Assembly (NCBI RefSeq): GCF_052857255.1
Contig: NC_135506.1
Span: 80,943,618-81,007,617, forward strand
DNA from: Amblyomma americanum
Taxonomy: Eukaryota > Arthropoda > Arachnida > Ixodida > Ixodidae
Length of the DNA stretch: 64,000 bases
Reading direction: 5' to 3'
Part shown: positions 11,757 to 22,160 of the stretch, piece after piece
Numbering within the stretch: the first letter of the stretch is position 1
How the letters are laid out: each line of letters begins with the position of its first letter
The notes under the pieces: model-generated
What the model saw: the letters and a program-made list of their open reading frames with translations, nothing else
The model's database searches: none
Told to the model about the DNA's origin: nothing
Position numbers and translations under genes: made by a program

Positions 11757-12610
11757 GTACTGTCGGTGCTGTTAGGAAGCTCCACGATGACTTGGGGCTG
11801 CTCACAATACTCGGGGTCGTGGTGTATACTGCCGATGGTGCTGCTGCCATGCCGCCGTCCACAAAATAACGCATCCAACAGAGTGTAGAGCGGCAAAGCC
11901 AGAGCCACCGCACCTGCAGAAATAAAGGGTGGTGTAAACAAAATTTCACAAATACGAAATTCGTGCGCCCAATCTTGACAGCATCCAACCAACGTTGCTA
12001 GGCCTCCAAAATTTACTCGGCCGCAAACAATTAAAAAAAAATTCCCCTGATGTTTAACCTTGTGGCGTGCGCGGTCGACAAGTTATTGGATGGTTTACAG
12101 TGATGCTAACCCATACGACGGAGTGTGAGTGAGTGAGTGAGAGGAGTGTGACTGAGCGATAGAGGGTAAGAGCGTGTGAGAGTGTGTGTGTGTTCGCGTG
12201 TGCGTGTGGAGGGGGTGATGATAGGCGTCGGTCTAGCCTAGGGCTGGTGTTTTATGGTGCACAAGTGTGCATGTTGCACTTCATCATGACCATTCGGTTC
12301 ACTGTGATGGCTCTGACGGCCAATATTACAGGGCTGGGGGGGGGGGGGGGGGGAGGGGGCGTGCGAAGACGACGATAACACGGCCTCACAGGAGGACATC
12401 TGCACCCTGTCGCTGTAAAATGTAAATTATAAGACACGTAAGTAAACCAAAGCCCGCTGCAGCGGGCTTACTTCGAAATAAAATAAAATATCAATGAATT
12501 GTAGCAATAGCTCAAAAGTAATTTTTAGGAGAGCAAAACAAATGTAAGAGATGATGTGTGAACAAACGCACTCAGGAACGCGAAAGTGAGACCTCGATCC
12601 TGACGAGCCA
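11740..12610. repeat. Compound tandem duplication, unit 1
   Basis: Blocks in this unit recur in the same order at 13560-14310: an exon-like block ending at a CTGCAG acceptor (minus), a CGAAATTCGTGCGCC block, a T-G rich block with ATGTTGCAC, a CTGTCGCTGTA block and GACGAGCCA. It contains (GTGA)n at 12125-12160 and a G run of about 20 at 12338-12356. Similarity between units is high but interrupted by indels. Confidence 0.7.
11753..11913 (-). other. Exon-like block after a strong acceptor
   Basis: On the minus strand a pyrimidine tract ending TTTCTGCAG precedes GTGCGG, an apt 3' splice site with the exon starting at 11913. The open frame runs about 53 residues, including GSSTIGSIHHDPEYCEQPQ, to a stop at 11753. 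The same acceptor and downstream sequence recur at 13743, but reading frames diverge. No family is recognised. Confidence 0.25.
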
Positions 12611-12614
12611 ACTT

Positions 12615-13400
12615 CAAGGGGGAGCAACAAAGAGCGATGCAAACAAAACTGCACGAACACTAAATTCGTGCGCCCACGCTGACAGCATCCAATCAACTGT
12701 GCTAGACCCAGAAAATTTATTCGGCTGTAAAACATTGAAACGAAAGCCCCCGGATGTTTTACCCTTGTGGCGTGCGCGGGCGACACGTTACTGGATGTTT
12801 ACCGCGACGCTAAGATGATACTGTGGTGTTTACCGTGTATGACGGACTGCGAGTGAGAGATTGAGCGAGTGAGTAAGAGGAGAGTGAGTGAGAAGAGAGT
12901 GAGTAAGAGGAGAGTGAGTGAAAGTGAGAGGAGATGGTGAGTGAGAGGCGACAGTGAGTGAGAGTGAGCGAGAGGAGAGAACAAAAACAATAAACGAGCA
13001 AGTCTAAGAAAACTAGAAAACACAGTGAGAACTACAGAAAATATATGAAAGGCGGTTTCAAAGATTTTATACAACTTGGAATTCATGAAACATTCGTGAC
13101 AAACAGAACCGAGAGGACGATTCCTATCAAAAGCTTAATCAGTAAGGCGTAACGCAGAAAACCAAAGTCCAAAAGTCATTTTCTCACTTGGGGCAAACGC
13201 TCAAGTTGATGGCGGCAGCTCCATACGCCCCGTCGGCAGAAGCTCCGAGCTGGCACACTGGTCCGGGAGCAGCAGGTCACCGTGTAGACGTACCGTTGAC
13301 TGGGGGCACAGGCGTTGACGGGAACGAGCAGCAGGGTTGGTGTCCACGTCCAGCAGGTGTGTCTCGGGAAGGAGACGACGAAGACTAGTACGTTGTGCAC
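12615..13400. repeat. Compound tandem duplication, unit 2 (partial)
   Basis: The first 220 bp repeat the CGAAATTCGTGCGCC block of units 1 and 3 (here CTAAATTCGTGCGCC). A (GAGTGA)n microsatellite fills 12843-12975. The remainder aligns with 14350-14700 of unit 3 and includes the damaged cysteine-rich terminal exon. Blocks between are missing. Confidence 0.65.
13184..13400 (-). pseudogene. Damaged copy of a cysteine-rich terminal exon
   Basis: Minus-strand sequence parallels 14464-14716: LLLVPVNACAPSQR, then YTVTCCS, then, in a different frame, VCQLGASADGAYGAAAINLS and VCPK followed by TGA at 13184-13186. A deletion between the CCS and VCQL blocks breaks the frame, and twelve residues with two cysteines before the end are missing relative to the other copy. 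It is a decayed paralogue of the 14464-14716 exon. Confidence 0.45.
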
Positions 13401-13559
13401 ATATCCCAAGCGCAACGTCTGCTGCTGCTGTTCGCTCGTTATCGCTTGACTTTTGTCTGCCTCCCAAGGTGTGTTCACCTGACCGGTGGCTTTCGTCTCC
13501 TACGCGAATTCACGCTCTACTAATTATATCAACACTTGTCGCATAGTCTCCATCACTGG

Positions 13560-14720
13560 GTAAGCCAATGTATGATCTTGCGGTCACCTCGTAGCTACAC
13601 TATTGTTGGCGTTTGCTAGTTCCACGGCTTGGAGCTGCTCAACACACGGGGTCGTGGTGTGTACTGCCGATATTGCTGCTCCTGCCATGCCGCCATGCAC
13701 ATGTCCAAATGGGTGTAGAGCGGTGAAACCAGTGCCAGCGCACCTGCAGACACAAAGGGCGATGTAAACAAAATGGCACAAACACGAAATTCGTGCGCCT
13801 ACTCTGACTGCATCCAAACAGCGTTGCTAGGCCCACAAAATTTATTCGGCCTCAAAACATTGAAAAGCAAGCCGCAGGATGTTTACCCTTGCGGCAAGGA
13901 GATTTTCATCGACACGTCGACAAGCGACTCATTGGACGTTCACCGTGATACTAAGGGGTATGACAGAATATGCGTGTGTGCTTCTGCATGTGTGCTCGCG
14001 TGCATGTGCTGTGTGTGTGTGGGGGGGGGAGGTGATCATGTTGCACCTCAACTTGACCTTTCGGTTCAGTGTGGCGCCAGGGAAGGCTGATAATTACAGC
14101 CGTTTAGGGGCGTGCGCGGAAGATGAAGACACCACCTCAGACACCTACAGCCTGTCGCTGTAGAACGTTAATTATAAGACACGGAAGTAAATCAAAGTCC
14201 GCTGCAGCCGGCTTACTCCGCAAAAAAAATGTTTAAGTAAAAGAAGGTGTGAAAAAACGCACTCATGAACAGGAAAGTTGAGGCCTCGATCCTGACGAGC
14301 CAGCTTCAAGGAGCCTCCAGGAGACGAAGACACGGCAGTAGTCTGCAAAAATAAACAGAACAAAAACAGAGTGAAACATTAATCTCAAACAGAGCAGAGG
14401 ATGAGTCCTATGAATAGCAAATTACTTTGGCCTAGCACAGAAAACCTAAGTCCAGGACTTCGCTCACTTGAGGCAGACACTCAAGTCTTCCTCGACGCAC
14501 AGCCTGCAGTCGTTGATGGCGGCAGCTCCATACTCCACGTCGGCAGCAACTCGGAGCTGGCACACTGGAACCCTTGAAGCGGCGACAACGGTCGGAGAGC
14601 AACAGGTCACCGTGTTGGCGCCGTACCAGCCGCGCTGACTGGGGGCCTTCGTGTTGATGGGAAGGAGCAGTTTTGGTCTTGGGAAGGCGACGACGAAGGT
14701 CGCTTGCCATGTTGCACTGC
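13560..14720. repeat. Compound tandem duplication, unit 3 (most complete)
   Basis: This unit contains all blocks seen in units 1 and 2 in one run: exon-like block, CGAAATTCGTGCGCC block, G-rich block, CTGTCGCTGTA block, GACGAGCCA block and the cysteine-rich terminal exon. The preceding 13440-13560 resembles the LINE ORF1 5' region at 11590-11740, so the duplicated segment included LINE sequence. Confidence 0.68.
14464..14716 (-). other. Candidate terminal exon, small cysteine-rich protein
   Basis: The minus-strand frame is open from a possible acceptor (TTTACAATTCAG, exon from about 14716-14719) to TGA at 14464. It encodes about 84 residues: FVVAFPRPKLLLPINTKAPS, NTVTCCSPTVVAASRVPVCQ, YGAAAINDCRLCVEEDLSVC and a final LK. 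Six cysteines in a C-C, C, C-x2-C, C pattern suggest a small secreted disulfide-bonded protein, but no known family is recognised. A damaged paralogue lies at 13184-13400. Upstream exons and a signal peptide were not located, so this is a candidate exon only. Confidence 0.35.
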
Positions 14721-14899
14721 TGAATTGTAAATGTACTGGTGAAATGCGCAAGGAAAGAATAAAGGCAGAGAAAGAAAACTCAAAGTGTACAAAAAAAGAC
14801 TGCAGTATTATAAAGAAGGAACAGCCTTGCACACAGCAAAAGAGCCGGACTCGCGTCTACCTTGCCTGGTCAAGAGGCTCCCTTGAAAGTATGCAAAGG

Positions 14900-15470
14900 T
14901 AACTGGTAGCAACATGACTAAGCAAGAGACAGAGTCCAGTGCGAAACAGCCAATTTATACCCGAATGAAGTATGAACAGTACAAGTGTTATGTGAGCCCT
15001 CAGCTGTTAGACTTGTAAGGATTTCATCGTAGAGCTCTTGTGGAGCTCGGCGGCAACATACGCTAGGCAAGTAGAGAATATCTGGAATGGTACACGGAAG
15101 AAGTCGGCGTATCTGAAAATAGAAAGAATGGATGTCATGCGCATGCTACAGAGGTGTTCGACAGACACGTTGCACACTTCATGTACTGTCGCGAATAAAT
15201 GTGAGGCATGCCGTGCGAGCTTGGACTCACCACATTGCTGGCGTCAGGACACCTCACAGGGGGAAAACTGTGAAGGCGGCACTTTCATCATGAGTTTTTG
15301 GCAGGAGGCAACAGCATGCGCAAGGCAAGAAGATCTTGGCTCGGCATCCATGCACTGCGCAAGACCAGAGATCCTAGCTTGCACTTGTCATTTTGCAGTT
15401 TGGAGGCCGTAGTGGCGGGCTGTGGTTGCGATGACGCTGCACAGAACATGGGGCGTTTTTGTGTTTAGCT
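14900..15470. other. Unassigned, partly related to the 473-bp array
   Basis: The segment 15295-15390 (GCAGGAGGCA, AGATCTTGGCTCGG, ATCCTAGCTTGCACTTG) resembles part of the tandem unit at 15.6-17.1 kb. The remainder is unrecognised. Confidence 0.4.
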
Positions 15471-15471
15471 T

Positions 15472-15560
15472 CCATGTAAATACGGGCGCCATGGTCGGGA
15501 TCGAACCCGCGACCTTGGGATCAGCAGCTGAACGCGAAAGCCACCAGGACGGGTTTATAT
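15472..15560 (-). mobile_element. tRNA-derived SINE, distinct family
   Basis: On the minus strand GTGGCTTTCGCGTTCAGCTG and GGGTTCGATCCC are A-box- and B-box-like elements, followed by GACCATGGCG. The tail differs from the two main SINE families of the window (plus-strand text GGGCGTTTTTGTGTTTAGC). It sits next to the 473-bp array. Confidence 0.55.
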
Positions 15561-15599
15561 CGTTTGTGTACGCCACAGTTCTCCTTAGTTTAAAGTAGA

Positions 15600-17120
15600 G
15601 TTTTTGGCAGCAGCATATGCGAGGCAACACGGTAATATGTTGGTGGTGCATGGATGCCGAACGAAGAACAGTGATCCTGGCTTGCACTGTGAGTCGGCTG
15701 CATGCTTTCCGTCTGCATATCTGCAGAGATAATAAGGAACGTTCACCAAAGGCAACTGTGGATGTCATGAACATTCGGAGGCGCCCGGAGGTCACGCTGC
15801 GCACTGGCCGTACTTTCCAGAGCAAATGTACTGCGTCCTCCGACGCCCTACAGCGGCACCAGGTGTCGACACAGGCTTAGGGGAGGGGGGGGAGGGTACC
15901 GCTTTCGCAGCCATGTTTTCTCGCTTCAATAAGTCGCGGTCCTGCTTATCGAAAACGCAGAAAACCTTACGCTGCGATGCAGTGTAGTGAACTCGAAGCT
16001 GTCAACAGCACAGCGTTCTTGGCAGGAGGCAGCAGCATGTACAAGGCAAGATCTTGGCTCGGAATTCCTGCACCGCACAGAACCAGTGATCCTAGCTTGC
16101 ACTTGCTGAGTCGGCTCCGTGCTTTCCGCGCGCAAGGGAGACCCTAAATGGGCATATCTGCAAAGATAAAAGGAAGCTTCATCAAAGGCAACCGTGAATG
16201 TCGAACATTCGGAAGCGTCTAACGGTCGCTTTGAACATTGGCTGTACTATCGAAAACCAGACACACATGACCAAACACAGAACTTTTTTATATAAGGAGA
16301 ACTATCGATAGCAAATGTGTTGCATCGTACCTTACAGCGGCACTAGGTGTCGATACAGCCGTACCGCTTTTGTCTGCAGCCATTTCAGTTTTCTCGCTTC
16401 AATAAGTCGCGGTCCTGCTTATCGAAAACGCAGAAAACATTACGCTGCGATGCAGTGTAGTGAACTCGAAGCTGTCAACAGCACAGGATTCTTGGCAGGA
16501 GGCAGCAGCATGTGCAAGGCAAGAAGATCTTGGCTCGGAATTCCTGCACCGCACAGAACCAGTGATCCTAGCTTGCACTTGCTGAGTCGGCTCCGTGCTT
16601 TCCGCGCGCAAGGGAGACCCTAAGTGGGCATATCTGCAAAGATAAAAGGAAGCTTCTTCAAAGGCAACCGTGAATGTCGAACATTCGGAAGCGTCTAACG
16701 GTCGCTTTGAACATTGGCTGTACTATCGAAAACCAGACACACATGACCAAACACTGAACTTTTTTATATAAGAACTATCGATAGCAAATGTGTTGCATCG
16801 TACCTTACAGCGGCACTAGGTGTCGATACAGCCGTACCGCTTTTGTCTGCAGCCATTTCAGTTTTCTCGTTTTAATAAGTCGCGGTCCTGCTTATCGAAA
16901 ACGCAGAAAACATTACGCTGCGACGCAGTGTAGTGAAGTCGAAGCTTTTGACAGCACAGCGTTTTTGACAGGAGGCAGCAGCATGTGCAAGGCGGTGCAT
17001 GGATGCCGAACCAAGACCAAAGATCCGAGCCTGCACTTGCTGAATCGGCTCCGTGCTTTTCGTGTGCGCAAGGGAGACCCCAGAAGTGGGCATATCTGCA
17101 AAGAAAAAGGAAAGGCGACA
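15600..17120. repeat. Tandem array, 473-bp period
   Basis: The anchor AATAAGTCGCGGTCCTGC occurs at 15928, 16401 and 16874, a spacing of 473 bp each time. Units are about 90-95% alike by eye, with a more diverged leading unit from about 15600. Each unit carries GGCAGGAGGCAGCAGCATGT, GATCCTAGCTTGCACTTG-like and ACTATCGATAGC (where complete) blocks. Minus-strand frames of 70 aa repeat with the unit and are treated as incidental. Confidence 0.85.
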
Positions 17121-17197
17121 GACACGCAAACATACCGAAGTCTCGGATACTCACCGTGGCAGAAAAGTGAGCGCGACGTATGCCTTAAGCCGCGGCG

Positions 17198-17359
17198 ATG
17201 AAAAAAAAAGTAAAATGGAACCTAGCTTGGCTGCAGCGGAAACACGATGTGCCGCAGACCGAAGGCAGCGTCCGTTCTTCGGAGTTGCTGGATGAGGCTG
17301 GCGAGAATTTCCGAGCGCCGTATACGGCCACAAACCACATGTCGCTCAAGGGAACATAG
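17198..17359 (+). other. Small open frame, 53 residues
   Basis: ATG at 17198 opens MKKKVKWNLAWLQRKHDVPQ and continues through SELLDEAGENFRAPYTA to TAG at 17357. The composition is protein-like and begins right after the 473-bp array, but no family, promoter or splice site is evident. Listed because it is short and might be a real small ORF or an exon. Confidence 0.15.
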
Positions 17360-19329
17360 TGGCTTTGTCGCAACGACGTTAGGAACGGGTTTTTGTTACG
17401 TGACGCAAGCGACAGTGGGCTCGCATATCTAAACCCTCTACAGCTGACCAGCCTAAACGCCTAAAGCTGCATACACCGCGAGTCCTAGCTCACTACGCTT
17501 CCGTCACGCACAAAAACCCCGATGGTGACGGAACATGAAACCTCTGAAATGCTGCGTGGGTTGTGTCATTATTCCAATGCTTGCGGAAACAGTGCAAGTG
17601 AGCCTTGAATTTGCTCTAGCAGCACAGAGCAGGTTTCACGGACACATGTCACCCTCGCCGCGAGGCTTTGCCTCGCACTCACCTTCGATGCCGGCGACCT
17701 GGCTCGGAGGTATGTTCCTTGGCGTCGGCGGTCAGTCGTGAGTGTAACGGCTCGTAGGCACCGCAGTTTCGGCGGTTAAGACGACGCCAACCCACTGGCA
17801 AAAGGCACAACGTTACGTCCAGAAGCACTGCCGCTAGTAGGGCGAAAGTAAGTTCTCGTGGAATTCCACCCAACTCCACATCAACCAGGAGCAGCGGGTT
17901 CTGGCTGGACTGGCGACTTGGTTGTTGGGGAGCAGTGGTGCGGAGAGCGCGGCGCAGCGTGCAGAGCGGTGACCATGCTCGATAAGTTAATCCAACTGCA
18001 ATCCAATGTGACGGATCCAGCAAATGGCACAAAATACCGCGGCCGTATGCAGCGGTGACCGCGGAGCACAAGCACGAGGAAGGGAGTTTTCGGTCCCTGC
18101 AGTCGCGAAGCTCCACTGTTCATGGAAACGCAGCTGGCCGCCCACAACAACCCGCCAAGATAGAGCAGACCCTCCGCACTCAAAGCAGTCCAGGGCGACC
18201 GCAGACGACCGCGACTGCAGCAGCTCCGATTTGAGGCGAAGAACTTGTAGGAACGTCGTAGGAAACATATCCGAGTGCCATGGGAAGGCGGGCAATGATC
18301 CAGACAAGCGATGTCGGTGATGTCAGTGAGGTTTCTGCCCCGCCAGTCGAAAAATTACGCGCCGCCGGCGCCCCAGATGGTGACGCGACCGGCGGCCCTG
18401 TAGCGGTGGCTAGCGCCGAAGACCAAGCGCACGCACGTCATCTCACGGAGGCTCAGACGAGAATGACGGCCTTGCCAGACGTGCGGTTTGCGGAGCGCAC
18501 GGATAGCACGGCCACTCACGCTGAAGAGAGCCTTGGGTCTGACTGGAATCGTCACGAATGTCGTCACTTTATGCCGCTTGCGCATGCGCGTTATTGTCGC
18601 CGAGAGGGCTTTTTTTTTTAAGCGTTGTGCGGCGTCGGACTTATCAGCGATAGAAAATTTCCCTTGAGTGCTGACGCGGATGACAGTGCAGTGCGCCGCG
18701 GCTTCTATGGGCCAACGGTTGTCGTGGCCTCTCGCCAGTCTTGGTGAAATGGTATCAAGATCTTGATTTAGACCGGCACGTTTCGACATGCATGAGCGTG
18801 CTTGAGCTTGGGCGACGTTTTTCGTTCCTCTTATTTGCTGGGCTTCTAACGAGCGGACTGAAATCGTGGGGTCCATTTTCACGTCCCTGCGTACTATTCA
18901 AAAAACTTGATGGGTTCGAACTTCCGCAGAGTGAAATAAAGCTCTTCAAATACCAAAGGAGACGTTGCGCATTATCCTTACGGCGTGTTCACCGGCTAAA
19001 TCAAAACAGAAACCTACTACCTCCGAAACACAGCTGCACCGAAGAGCAGGCATGACCACTACAATCAGAACACCACCTTTTGACTCTAGCCATTAGCAAC
19101 ACGCGCATCATTCCCGCTCTCGCAGTGCCGGCAGCCTATACATCCCACGTGCAACTAAACACTCCCGCCAGCAAGCAACTCCTGTCACTTAGACCCGCCC
19201 AACTGCAGCAGTCGATCTCAGCCTCACAGGCAGCTCCCGACCCTTGGGAACCCTTTGAGTTGCCCATTCACAACACGGAAGCGATCTGCGGGCTACGCGG
19301 CACGGCGCACCACATAGGCGGCTGGTGAG
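17360..19329. other. Unassigned sequence
   Basis: GC-rich overlapping frames occur at 17680-18620 on both strands. None has a recognisable domain. No repeat copy was found elsewhere in the window. Confidence 0.35.
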
Positions 19330-20208
19330 GCGCATTGTCACGATGTCGCAGGGGCATGACAGAAGCCGACCTGTGCAGGATCATGCAATCATGCATGAGA
19401 ACTTGAATCACCTACGTACGCCTTCCCGTACTATCGTCTGCGTCGCAGGGACGAAGAGGTACTTAATGGCGTTATTAAAACAGCATACAATTCGGCCGTT
19501 GGCCTGCCGGCATACGCCAACTGAGATTGATTGCTGTAGTTGGGATTTTTTAACACGCTCGTTGAGCTAATTGAAGCCCATAAGACAGCACAAGTGACCC
19601 GCTTGTCGCTCACTGCTGCGGGACGCCTAATTCTCTACAAACTCCACATCCACCCCTTAAACAAGATATGTGCAAGATCACATTTATCAGTCGACATTAC
19701 TAGTAGACTAGTTGTTAAGCCAGTAGCTACGAACATGCTGCCAGGCAGACACGACGCCCACAGGAAATCAAGGGCGCCGGCCTTTGAGAAATAACACAAG
19801 AACGAACCACGAGCAGGGTACGTGGATGCAGCTCAAAACATAAAAAGCATACATTGCATGTATGGCCACTCCAAGTCAGCCCGCGTTAACACTACAACCT
19901 TTCACGCTAGCGCAATACGCGAGGCAGAGAAAGTAGCTAACGCACTGGCCATCGCGGATCCATTCAAAATTTCGCCAAAAAGCTGTAAGCGCGCTCGCAA
20001 TGCGAATTCTGCGCAACCCAACTCTCGATCACATCAATGTGGTATGGGTTCTGGCTCACGCTGGTAACTCCGGAAAAGAGGGGGCCGACCATCTAGCCTG
20101 AGGTTTCAACCAACCGGGGGACAGGAGACCTCTCTGGAACGGACGCCCCCGCCTAGGCGCCTCGCTCGTATGCGGAGATTACAAACTTTTATCGCGAGCT
20201 AGCCTCCT
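19330..20208 (+). pseudogene. I-clade LINE ORF2, thumb to RNase H
   Basis: Plus-strand translation in shifting frames gives RRRDEEVLNGVIKTAYNSAV, then LVELIEAHKTAQVTRLSLTA and AGRLILYKLHIHP (region after the reverse transcriptase), then an RNase H domain with a degenerate start near 19822 and HINVVWVLAHAGNSGKEGAD near its end. The RNase H identifies an I-type LINE. Stops and frameshifts are frequent. The same copy continues at 20449-20604 after a SINE insertion. Confidence 0.72.
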
Positions 20209-20448
20209 CCGCAAGTGGCTCAGTAGTTAGGGCGCTCGGCTACTGATCCGGAGCTCCCGGGTTCGAACCCAATCGCGGCGGCTGCGTTTCGATGGAGGCG
20301 AAACGCTAAGGCCCCCGTGTGCTGTGCGATTACTTTCTTATCCCATTATCCCTTCTCTTACGGCGCGGTTCAAGCGTCCGCCGATATTTGAGACAGATAT
20401 TGCGCTGACTCCTTTCCTCAAAAAACAATTTTTCATATTTTTTTTATC
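20209..20448 (+). mobile_element. SINE family A inserted in the LINE
   Basis: Starts GTGGCTCAGTAGTTAGGGCG (A box) and GGGTTCGAACCC (B box), then the GGAGGCGAAACGCTAAGG region and the family A 3' part TTACGGCGCGGTTCAAG to TTTCCTCAAAAAACAATTTT. The central core is shortened. It separates LINE sequence before 20209 from LINE sequence after 20448. Confidence 0.78.
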
Positions 20449-20604
20449 GTGAGCTTAGATGCGCCCCTCACCCCGACTTGGATAGGGCGCAAGCCACGGC
20501 AATCAGACGCCTACAAACAAAGGCAGTTCTTAGCCTCTAGTGATTATGATTAATCACGAACAGTGAATATGACCCCGCATGCCGGTACTGCGGTGACGGG
20601 ACAC
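20449..20604 (+). pseudogene. Continuation of the I-clade LINE
   Basis: Translation gives HPDLDRAQATAIRRLQTKAV, then after a frameshift YDPACRYCGDGT, the start of the C-terminal zinc motif. The sequence is cut by the left LTR of the element at 20605. Confidence 0.65.
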
Positions 20605-21240
20605 TGTGATGCGCCACCAGCGCCCTCAGCTCTAGCGGCGGCCTGACGCTCGCTCAGGCGGGAGAAGCAAGGTGAAGAAAAGGAAGTGAGACGCGGGGCG
20701 CGGCGCGAACGGCACGAGGAGACGAGCTCGAGCAACGGAGCAGGCGAGGTCACGGCTGAGCGGCTTCCTGAACCCGGGTGACCAGGCCTGGGGAAGCCGT
20801 CCTCGCCCAGTTCTGCTCAACCAGGAGCCTGCTGTCTCGTGTCTCCTGCCTGTCGCTCGCTGCCTCGGAGTGCGGGCGCCGTGCCGGGAACAGGCAGGTG
20901 CTGCCTGCCCGGAGATCCTGCCGGCCTTGCTGTGGGATCGTGCCTGCCGTCCCGTGGCTGGGACCCCCTGCCGTGAAAGGGTGCCTTCCTGGCCGTGCCC
21001 GGGTGCCCAGACCTGGGCGGCCGTCACCTTTCTGGTGCGTCGTCAGCGCCACCGGTGCTGGTGCTCCGCGCCCGGCTTCCGGCCGCAGGAAGAACAACCC
21101 TGCGGAGGTACCTGGCCCCGGCGCCTTTCCGGCGACGGGCCGCGGAACCTCACACCGGAGCCACTCCTCGACCCTCGGCCGCACAGCTCCATACTCATCA
21201 GTGACTGCTCTCCTATATTAGGTAAACCATTTTTGTTACA
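20605..21240 (+). repeat. Left LTR of the 2.2-kb element
   Basis: 636 bp, GC- and CpG-rich. Open frames of 131-147 aa inside recur identically in the right LTR and are consequences of composition. Confidence 0.88.
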
Positions 21241-21908
21241 TCCACCAGGTAGCCCTTCCTGCCATCGATTCAGCCACTGTGGCGGAAGGCCTTCTCGAGA
21301 TGTTCTCCCGTATTGGGTTCCCACTGGAGGTCCTTTGTGCTAGATCTGAGGGAGCGTCTCGAAGGCACGCTGCAGCTCGCACACCAAAATTTAATGAGGG
21401 CGCAGAGGTCACAGAAGATGTACCACGATAGGCGCGCCTCTAATAGGAAACTGAAGGTTGGTGATCGAGCGCTAATCCTTCTACCCGCTTCTCATAACAA
21501 GCTCATCATGCATTGGAAAGGCCCTTTTGCGGTCACCGGCAAAAAGAACGAAGTCGATTACTGGCTTGACGTGGGCTCCAGCAAAAAGTTGTTTCACATA
21601 AACATGTTGAAACGCTATGAAGAACGCCAGCCAGTGAATGCCCTACAAGCGTCATCGTTCGTGGTCGTTGAGGAAGTGGAGGCAGAAACTCCAGTGCCAA
21701 CCTTCAGTGCGAATCCTGGTCCTGGGATTGGAGCTATCAAGCGAGCTCAAACTTTGAATGAGACGCAGTTAGCCGCACTAGATAGATTGCTGGAGGCTCA
21801 CCGCGACATTTTTTCAGAGGTTCCGGGCCATACTAATTTAATTGAGTGCATAATAAACATATTAAAGGCTCTGATAACGTTGGGGCAGATTATTTAGGCC
21901 GGTCATGA
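21241..21908 (+). pseudogene. Deleted pol: integrase, RT start, RNase H end
   Basis: From 21249 the frame reads ALPAIDSATVAEGLLEMFSR and IGFPLEVL, the integrase core between its first and second catalytic aspartates. A deletion and frame change at about 21340 lead into LQLAHQNLMRAQRSQKMYHD, the GPY/F-like module (HWKGPFAVTGKK), LFHINMLKRYEER and RT-linker residues LDRLLEAHRDIFSEVPGHTN. A second deletion near 21850 and a frame change give GSDNVGADYLGRS and a stop at 21906, matching the C-terminus of RNase H. PBS, gag, protease, most of integrase and the RT core are lost. The order resembles the larger element at 37423-44370. Confidence 0.8.
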
Positions 21909-22144
21909 CCCTGTGAGACCTCTATCGCTGTGACGTTCTATTGACTGGTCGGGTAACCAATCTTTTTGTGTGAACTTCCTTTGGTGGTACCTATGTAGTT
22001 ACATTTTTGTTGTGTGTTTTGTGTGTGTGCAACATGACAGCCAGTGAACGGTGGTGCGCGTGGGAAAGTGTTCAGTGTGGTGTGGTGCAGTCCGCCGACC
22101 AGTGCTTGGTGCAAGATTTTTTTTTTCGGAAAAAAAAACTTCTC

Positions 22145-22160
22145 AAAGGGGGGGCATATT
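22145..22160 (+). other. Polypurine tract
   Basis: AAAGGGGGGG followed by CATATT sits immediately 5' of the right LTR, where plus-strand DNA synthesis would be primed. Confidence 0.8.

Noticed and set aside
12810..13001. Leucine/serine-rich hydrophobic minus-strand frame
   Set aside because: It is a translation of the (GAGTGA)n microsatellite at 12843-12975.
15600..17120. CRISPR-like array
   Set aside because: Repeats are 473 bp and contiguous without unique spacers, in a eukaryotic setting.
15926..17129. Repeated 70-85 residue minus-strand frames considered as a tandem gene family
   Set aside because: They follow the 473-bp array; frames shift between units and no start context or domain is conserved.
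18024..18621. GC-rich frames considered as a host gene
   Set aside because: Several frames on both strands are open together and no domain, splice pair or polyadenylation signal supports any one.
20209..20290. tRNA gene (A and B boxes) and similar heads at 29444, 30314, 46990, 50575 and 53757
   Set aside because: Heads are fused to SINE bodies and lack mature tRNA acceptor ends; they are tRNA-derived SINEs.
20778..21221. 147-residue GC-rich open frame, repeated at 22334-22777
   Set aside because: Both lie wholly within the two LTRs; low stop density follows from GC content and no domain is present.
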